From the NCBI RefSeq assembly GCF_001724815.1, contig NZ_MEDO01000001.1, positions 124,001 through 188,000 of the forward strand: a stretch of 64,000 nt of DNA. Reading direction: 5' to 3'. Below the pieces are notes generated by a model that was not told the DNA's origin, ran no database searches, and saw only the letters and a program-made list of their open reading frames with translations. The position numbers and the translations under genes were made by a program. Shown piece by piece: positions 60,490-64,000 of this stretch. How positions within the stretch are numbered: the stretch's first letter is position 1; every line of letters begins with the position of its first letter. The stretch is from Arenimonas sp. SCN 70-307. Lineage in GTDB: Bacteria > Pseudomonadota > Gammaproteobacteria > Xanthomonadales > Xanthomonadaceae.

Positions 60490-61068
60490 ATGCGCCTGAT
60501 CCTTGCCGCCTGTGTGATGGTCCTCGTCCTCGGGGCCTGCTCGCGCGACAGCGCACCCGAAGCGCCGGCACCCCTGGCCCTGGGGCCGGCCGAGCAGGCC
60601 GAACTCGAGGCACTGCAGGCGCTGGCGGCCCAGGTGGAGGCGGACGCCGCGGAGGTTGCCGGCTTCGAGGTACTGCAGGCCCGCTACGCCTGGGAGGCCG
60701 ACCCGCGCACGGGCAACCTGCAGCCCACCGTGCACCTGGCGCTGGCCAACGGCACGGCGCTGACGGTCGTGCAGCTGTCCGTGCAGGCGGATTTCGTCCG
60801 TCCCGGTGAGCCCGGGCCCTGGCATGCGCAGGAGTTCCACATGCCCCTGGTCGGCGGCCTGTCGCCCGGCGCCGGCTCGGCGGTGCGCATGCTGCCCACG
60901 GCCGACAGCGACTGGGCCCTGAAGGCGCCGCCCCCGGAAGTGGAGGTCATCGCCCGCGTGGTGCCGGTGGCGCTGCAGACGGCCGACGGCCGCAAGCTGC
61001 TGACCGCCCACGCCTTCGGGCCGGCCCGGCAGGCGCGCCTGGCCAGGCTGCAGGGCGGCCAGCCCTGA
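60490..61068 (+). CDS. Lipoprotein of unknown function
   Basis: A 192-residue lipoprotein with lipobox VLGAC (Cys at about 17), a Glu/Ala/Leu helix (about 35-60) and a beta domain (YAWEADPRTGNLQPTVHLAL, TVVQLSVQADFVRPG). Not recognised. The start is the ATG directly before the signal peptide; an upstream in-frame ATG lies in the promoter region. Confidence 0.75.
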   Translation: MRLILAACVMVLVLGACSRDSAPEAPAPLALGPAEQAELEALQALAAQVEADAAEVAGFEVLQARYAWEADPRTGNLQPTVHLALANGTALTVVQLSVQADFVRPGEPGPWHAQEFHMPLVGGLSPGAGSAVRMLPTADSDWALKAPPPEVEVIARVVPVALQTADGRKLLTAHAFGPARQARLARLQGGQP

Positions 61069-61134
61069 GCCCCGAACCTTGCGATGCCGCGACGGCGACG
61101 GCCTAATGACGCCGTGCGCCCTTCGGAACCCGCC

Positions 61135-61671
61135 ATGAAATCCTCCTTGCCCGGCCTGCTGGCCATCCTCCTGGCCGCCTGCCTGCCGGCCCGCGCCGCC
61201 GTGCTCGAAGCCACGCCCTCGGGCTTCACGCTGGAGAACCAGCAGGACGTGCCGGTGGACGCGGACACGGCCTGGAAGGCCCTGGTGCAGGACGTCGGCC
61301 AGTGGTGGCCGTCCGACCACACCTGGTGGGGCGACAGCGCCCGGCTTTCGATCGATCCGCGCGCCGGGGGCTGCTTTTGCGAGGTCAACGGCGGGCAGCA
61401 GGCACGGCATCTCGAGGTCGTGTTCGTCGATCCGGGCCGCACCCTGCGCATGAGCGGTGGCCTGGGCCCGCTGCAGGGCATGGGCCTGCAGGGCGTGCTC
61501 GAGTTCCGCCTGGCGCCGCTGGAGTCCGGCGGCACGCGCATCACCCTGTGGTATCGCGTCGGTGGCTACACGCCCGACGACCTGTCGGCCTTCGCGCCCA
61601 TCGTCGACCGGGTGCAGGGCCTGCAGCTCGGCGGACTGGCCGCGCACCTGCGCGGCGACGGGGAGGGCTGA
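61135..61671 (+). CDS. Exported SRPBCC-fold protein
   Basis: A 178-residue protein with signal peptide (MKSSLPGLLAILLAACLPARA-A) and a START/SRPBCC domain (DVPVDADTAWKALVQDVGQW, HTWWGDSARLSIDPRAGGCF, GVLEFRLAPLESGGTRITLW). The hydrophobic cavity of this fold binds lipids or polyketides; ligand unknown. The AAC in the signal could be a lipobox but is followed by a good peptidase I site. Confidence 0.82.
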   Translation: MKSSLPGLLAILLAACLPARAAVLEATPSGFTLENQQDVPVDADTAWKALVQDVGQWWPSDHTWWGDSARLSIDPRAGGCFCEVNGGQQARHLEVVFVDPGRTLRMSGGLGPLQGMGLQGVLEFRLAPLESGGTRITLWYRVGGYTPDDLSAFAPIVDRVQGLQLGGLAAHLRGDGEG

Positions 61672-61673
61672 GC

Positions 61674-62039
61674 ATGGCGGTGCTGCTGCTCAACCTGCGC
61701 GACGTGCCGGCCGACGAGGCCGAGGAAGTGCGTGCGCTGCTCGATGCCGAGGGCATCGAATGGTACGAAACCAAGCCCAGCCTCTGGGGCATTTCCGGCG
61801 GCGGCCTGTGGGCGGCCGACGACGAGCAGGCCGGACACGCGCGCGAGCGCCTGGCCCGCTACCAGGAAGAACGCACGCGCCGCATGCGCGCCGAGCGCGA
61901 GCGTGACGAGGCCGAGGGCCGCGCGCCCAGCGCCTGGGCGGCCTTCCGCGAGCGTCCGCTGCAGTCCTTCGCCACGGTGCTGGGCATCGTGATGATGCTG
62001 GCCGTGGCCACGCTACCGTTCCTGCTGTTCGGGCGATGA
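61674..62039 (+). CDS. DUF6164-like small membrane protein
   Basis: A 121-residue protein: an N-terminal ferredoxin-like part (LLLNLRDVPADEAEEVRALL, EWYETKPSLWGISGGGLW), a charged Arg/Glu helix (about 55-85) and one C-terminal membrane helix (FATVLGIVMMLAVATLPFLL). This layout fits DUF6164, of unknown function. It overlaps the acyltransferase start by four bases. Confidence 0.8.
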   Translation: MAVLLLNLRDVPADEAEEVRALLDAEGIEWYETKPSLWGISGGGLWAADDEQAGHARERLARYQEERTRRMRAERERDEAEGRAPSAWAAFRERPLQSFATVLGIVMMLAVATLPFLLFGR

Positions 62040-62956
62040 GCGCGGGCCGCTCGCGCCACTGGCTGCACTACACGCCGGCGCCGCTGCGCGTGCCGCTGGC
62101 GGCCGTGCTGTTCCTGCTCAACACCGGCGTGTTTGGCCCGCTGCTGATCGTCGCGGCGCTGCTCAAGCTGCTGTTGCCCGTGCCGGCGCTGCGGCGCGGC
62201 TTCGACTGGCTGTTGCCCAGGATCGCCGAGGCCTGGATCGGCGTGAACAGCGCGATGATCAACGCCTTCACCGGCACGCATTTCGTGGTCGAGGGGCTGG
62301 AGGGCCTGCGCCCGGACGGCCGCTACCTGGTGCTGGCCAACCACCGCAGCTGGGTGGACATCCCCGTGCTGCAGAAGGTGTTCAACCGCCGCATCCCGCT
62401 GCTGCGCTTTTTCCTCAAGCGCCAGCTGATCTGGGTGCCGGTGCTGGGCCTGTGCTGGTGGGCGCTGGATTTCCCTTTCATGCAGCGCGCCACCAAGAGC
62501 CAGCTGGCCAAGCGCCCCGAGCTCGCCGGCCGCGACATGGAAGCCACGCGCAAGGCCTGCGAGAAGTTCCGCAAGGTGCCGGCCTCGGTGATGAACTTCG
62601 TCGAGGGCACGCGTTTCACCCCGGCCAAGCAGCAGGCGCAGGGGGGCGGCTACCGGCACCTGCTGAGGCCGCGCGCCGGTGGCGTGGCCTTCGTGTTCGG
62701 GGCCATGGGCGACGTGCTCGACGGCGTGCTCGACGTGACGGTGCATTACGACCGCGCCCAGCCCAGCCTGGCCGACCTGTTCGCCGACCGTATCGGCACC
62801 GTGCGCGTGCACGTGCGCGAGCTGCCGGTGCCGGAAGGCTTCGCCGGCGCCGACTACGAGGCCGACCGCGAGTTCCGCAAGCAGTTCCAGGCCTGGCTCA
62901 ACGCGCTCTGGGCCGACAAGGACGCGCGGCTGGCGGAGTGGGAAGACGCGCGCTGA
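62036..62956 (+). CDS. Acyltransferase, YihG/lysophosphatidate acyltransferase-like
   Basis: A 306-residue membrane-bound glycerolipid acyltransferase. Two N-terminal helices (about 20-60), catalytic NHRSWVD (HxxxxD) and the substrate motif FVEGTRFTPAK are present, as in YihG of E. coli. It probably acylates lysophosphatidic acid during phospholipid synthesis. Coupled through ATGA to the DUF6164 gene. Confidence 0.9.
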   Translation: MSAGRSRHWLHYTPAPLRVPLAAVLFLLNTGVFGPLLIVAALLKLLLPVPALRRGFDWLLPRIAEAWIGVNSAMINAFTGTHFVVEGLEGLRPDGRYLVLANHRSWVDIPVLQKVFNRRIPLLRFFLKRQLIWVPVLGLCWWALDFPFMQRATKSQLAKRPELAGRDMEATRKACEKFRKVPASVMNFVEGTRFTPAKQQAQGGGYRHLLRPRAGGVAFVFGAMGDVLDGVLDVTVHYDRAQPSLADLFADRIGTVRVHVRELPVPEGFAGADYEADREFRKQFQAWLNALWADKDARLAEWEDAR

Positions 62957-62968
62957 GGCGCGTCGCCC

Positions 62969-63835
62969 TCAGAGCTCGCGCGCGGCGAAGGTGTCGCAGC
63001 GCGCGGCGTCGCCGCTTTCGAAGCCGATGCGGAACCAGCGCACGCGCTGCTCGGCACTGCCGTGGGTGAACGAATCGGGCACCACCTGGCCCTGCGACTG
63101 CCGCTGCAGGGTGTCGTCGCCGATGGCCGAGGCCGTGTTGAGCGCCTCCTCGAGGTCGCCGGGTTCGAGCCAGGCGTGGCGCTTTTGCGCATGGTGCGCC
63201 CACAGGCCGGCGTAGCAGTCGGCCTGCAGCTCCTGGCGCACCAGCGGGCCCTCGGCGCCCTCGACGTTGCCGCCGCGGCGGCGGATGTCGTTCACGCGCT
63301 GGGTCACGCCGGTGAGCGTCTGCACGTGGTGGCCCACCTCGTGGGCGATGACGTAGGCCTCGGCGAAGTCGCCGCCGCCGCCCAGGCGCCGCTCCATCTG
63401 CTCGAAGAAACTCAGGTCGATGTACACCTGCTGGTCGGCCGGGCAGTAGAACGGGCCGACCGCGGCGCTGGCGCCGCCGCAGGCCGACTGCACCTGGCCG
63501 CTGAAGAGCACCAGCGTGGCCGGCGTGTAGCGGCTGCCGCTGGCGGCGAACACCGCGCTCCAGACGTCCTCGGTTTCGCCCAGGATCGAGGCCACGAACT
63601 GCAAGGCTTCGTCGTCCGCCGGTGGCGCCTGCGCCGGGCCCGATGGGCCGGCCGGCATCTGCTGTTGCACCTGCGCCACCAGGCCCAGCAGCTCCATCGG
63701 GCTCTTGCCCATCAGCAGGCCGATCACCACGACGATGGCCACGCCACCGAGGCCGAGCTTCATCCCGCCGCCGCCACCTCCGCGGCCCCGGCGGTCATCG
63801 ACGTTGCTGGAGCGACGTGCACTGCGCCATTTCAT
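62969..63835 (-). CDS. ypfJ: YpfJ-type neutral zinc metallopeptidase
   Basis: A 288-residue protein with a basic, Gly-rich N terminus, one membrane helix (about 29-45) and a zinc peptidase domain of the YpfJ/KPN family: HEVGHHVQTLTG holds the HExxH-like HEVGH site, ELQADCYAGLW the third ligand, and DDTLQRQSQGQVVPDSFTHG the conserved tail. It is expected to face the periplasm. Substrate unknown. Confidence 0.92.
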   Translation of the reverse strand: MKWRSARRSSNVDDRRGRGGGGGGMKLGLGGVAIVVVIGLLMGKSPMELLGLVAQVQQQMPAGPSGPAQAPPADDEALQFVASILGETEDVWSAVFAASGSRYTPATLVLFSGQVQSACGGASAAVGPFYCPADQQVYIDLSFFEQMERRLGGGGDFAEAYVIAHEVGHHVQTLTGVTQRVNDIRRRGGNVEGAEGPLVRQELQADCYAGLWAHHAQKRHAWLEPGDLEEALNTASAIGDDTLQRQSQGQVVPDSFTHGSAEQRVRWFRIGFESGDAARCDTFAAREL

Positions 63836-63873
63836 GGGGCGGCCTCCGCGGGGGGGCTGCCGCCGATTGTTGC

Positions 63874-64000
63874 CTAATCGGCCGGCGGCGGCGAGGGGGC
63901 GGTTTCGCGCAGGGCGGCGAGGAGGCGCTGGCTGGCGCGGCCGTCGGGCGTCCAGCCCAGGCGCGCCTGTTCGGCGGCGATGGCTTCGCGGCTGAGCTTG
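63874..64000 (-). CDS. C-terminal end of an unidentified protein, cut by window edge
   Basis: Reading leftwards from the window end, an open frame of 41 codons ends in TAG at 63874. It encodes KLSREAIAAEQARLGWTPDG and a Pro-rich tail. It has host-like codon use. Too little is present to name the family. Confidence 0.6.
   Translation of the reverse strand, partial: KLSREAIAAEQARLGWTPDGRASQRLLAALRETAPSPPPAD

Overview
The window is about 64 kb of high-GC, densely coding DNA from a gammaproteobacterium. The gene content points to the order Lysobacterales (Xanthomonadales) or a close relative: a liu-type leucine/isovalerate catabolic cluster with a Leu/Phe/Val-type dehydrogenase, a fused isobutyryl-CoA mutase (IcmF), several GGDEF/EAL proteins, FeoAB with a small Cys-rich partner, and DUF3034/globin genes. 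This taxonomic guess is inference; there is no rRNA or tRNA gene in the window to confirm it.

Region 1 (1-20.2 kb) is a branched-chain amino acid catabolic region read on the minus strand: leucine dehydrogenase, isovaleryl-CoA dehydrogenase, thiolase, both subunits of methylcrotonyl-CoA carboxylase, methylglutaconyl-CoA hydratase, HMG-CoA lyase and an SDR 3-hydroxyacyl-CoA dehydrogenase. Its gene order follows the pseudomonad liuABCDE order but is broken up by unrelated material: a TPR gene, an Ala-rich lipoprotein, an HscC/J-domain chaperone pair of lower GC, a Fur-box-controlled feoAB unit, a GxxExxY gene framed by inverted repeats, and a PAS-GGDEF-EAL protein.

Region 2 (20.2-29.3 kb) starts with a strong candidate small RNA. 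It continues with an ECF sigma factor and ChrR-like cupin anti-sigma factor, a probable target operon (Yx(F/Y)xxD-repeat protein, DUF3034 outer-membrane protein, exported truncated globin), a MASE1-PAS-GGDEF-EAL protein, and two paralogous secreted proteins of unknown function flanking a third unknown gene.

Region 3 (29.4-42.2 kb) holds icmF, which carries two different in-frame palindromic repeat insertions and a frameshift consistent with a 10-base deletion. Immediately behind it lies lower-GC accessory DNA: a Ser/Thr kinase plus TPR protein cassette, a LysR/cupin gene remnant and a membrane-anchored Mrr-like nuclease. Further on are a TrmY-like methyltransferase, small enzymes and lipoproteins, and an MqsRA toxin-antitoxin pair with its palindromic operator.

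Region 4 (42.2-64 kb) is mostly ordinary chromosomal content: a DUF1963 protein, a flotillin, an M14 peptidase, a DUF418 membrane protein, a Tat-exported epimerase, a dihaem cytochrome c-rhodanese fusion with NnrU, diguanylate cyclase and degenerate GGDEF regulators, a lysine-rich histone-H1-like protein, M24 and S9 peptidases, a DUF808 protein, a lysophospholipid acyltransferase and a YpfJ-type zinc metallopeptidase. Partial genes lie at both window edges. No rRNA, tRNA, CRISPR array, full insertion sequence or prophage was seen.
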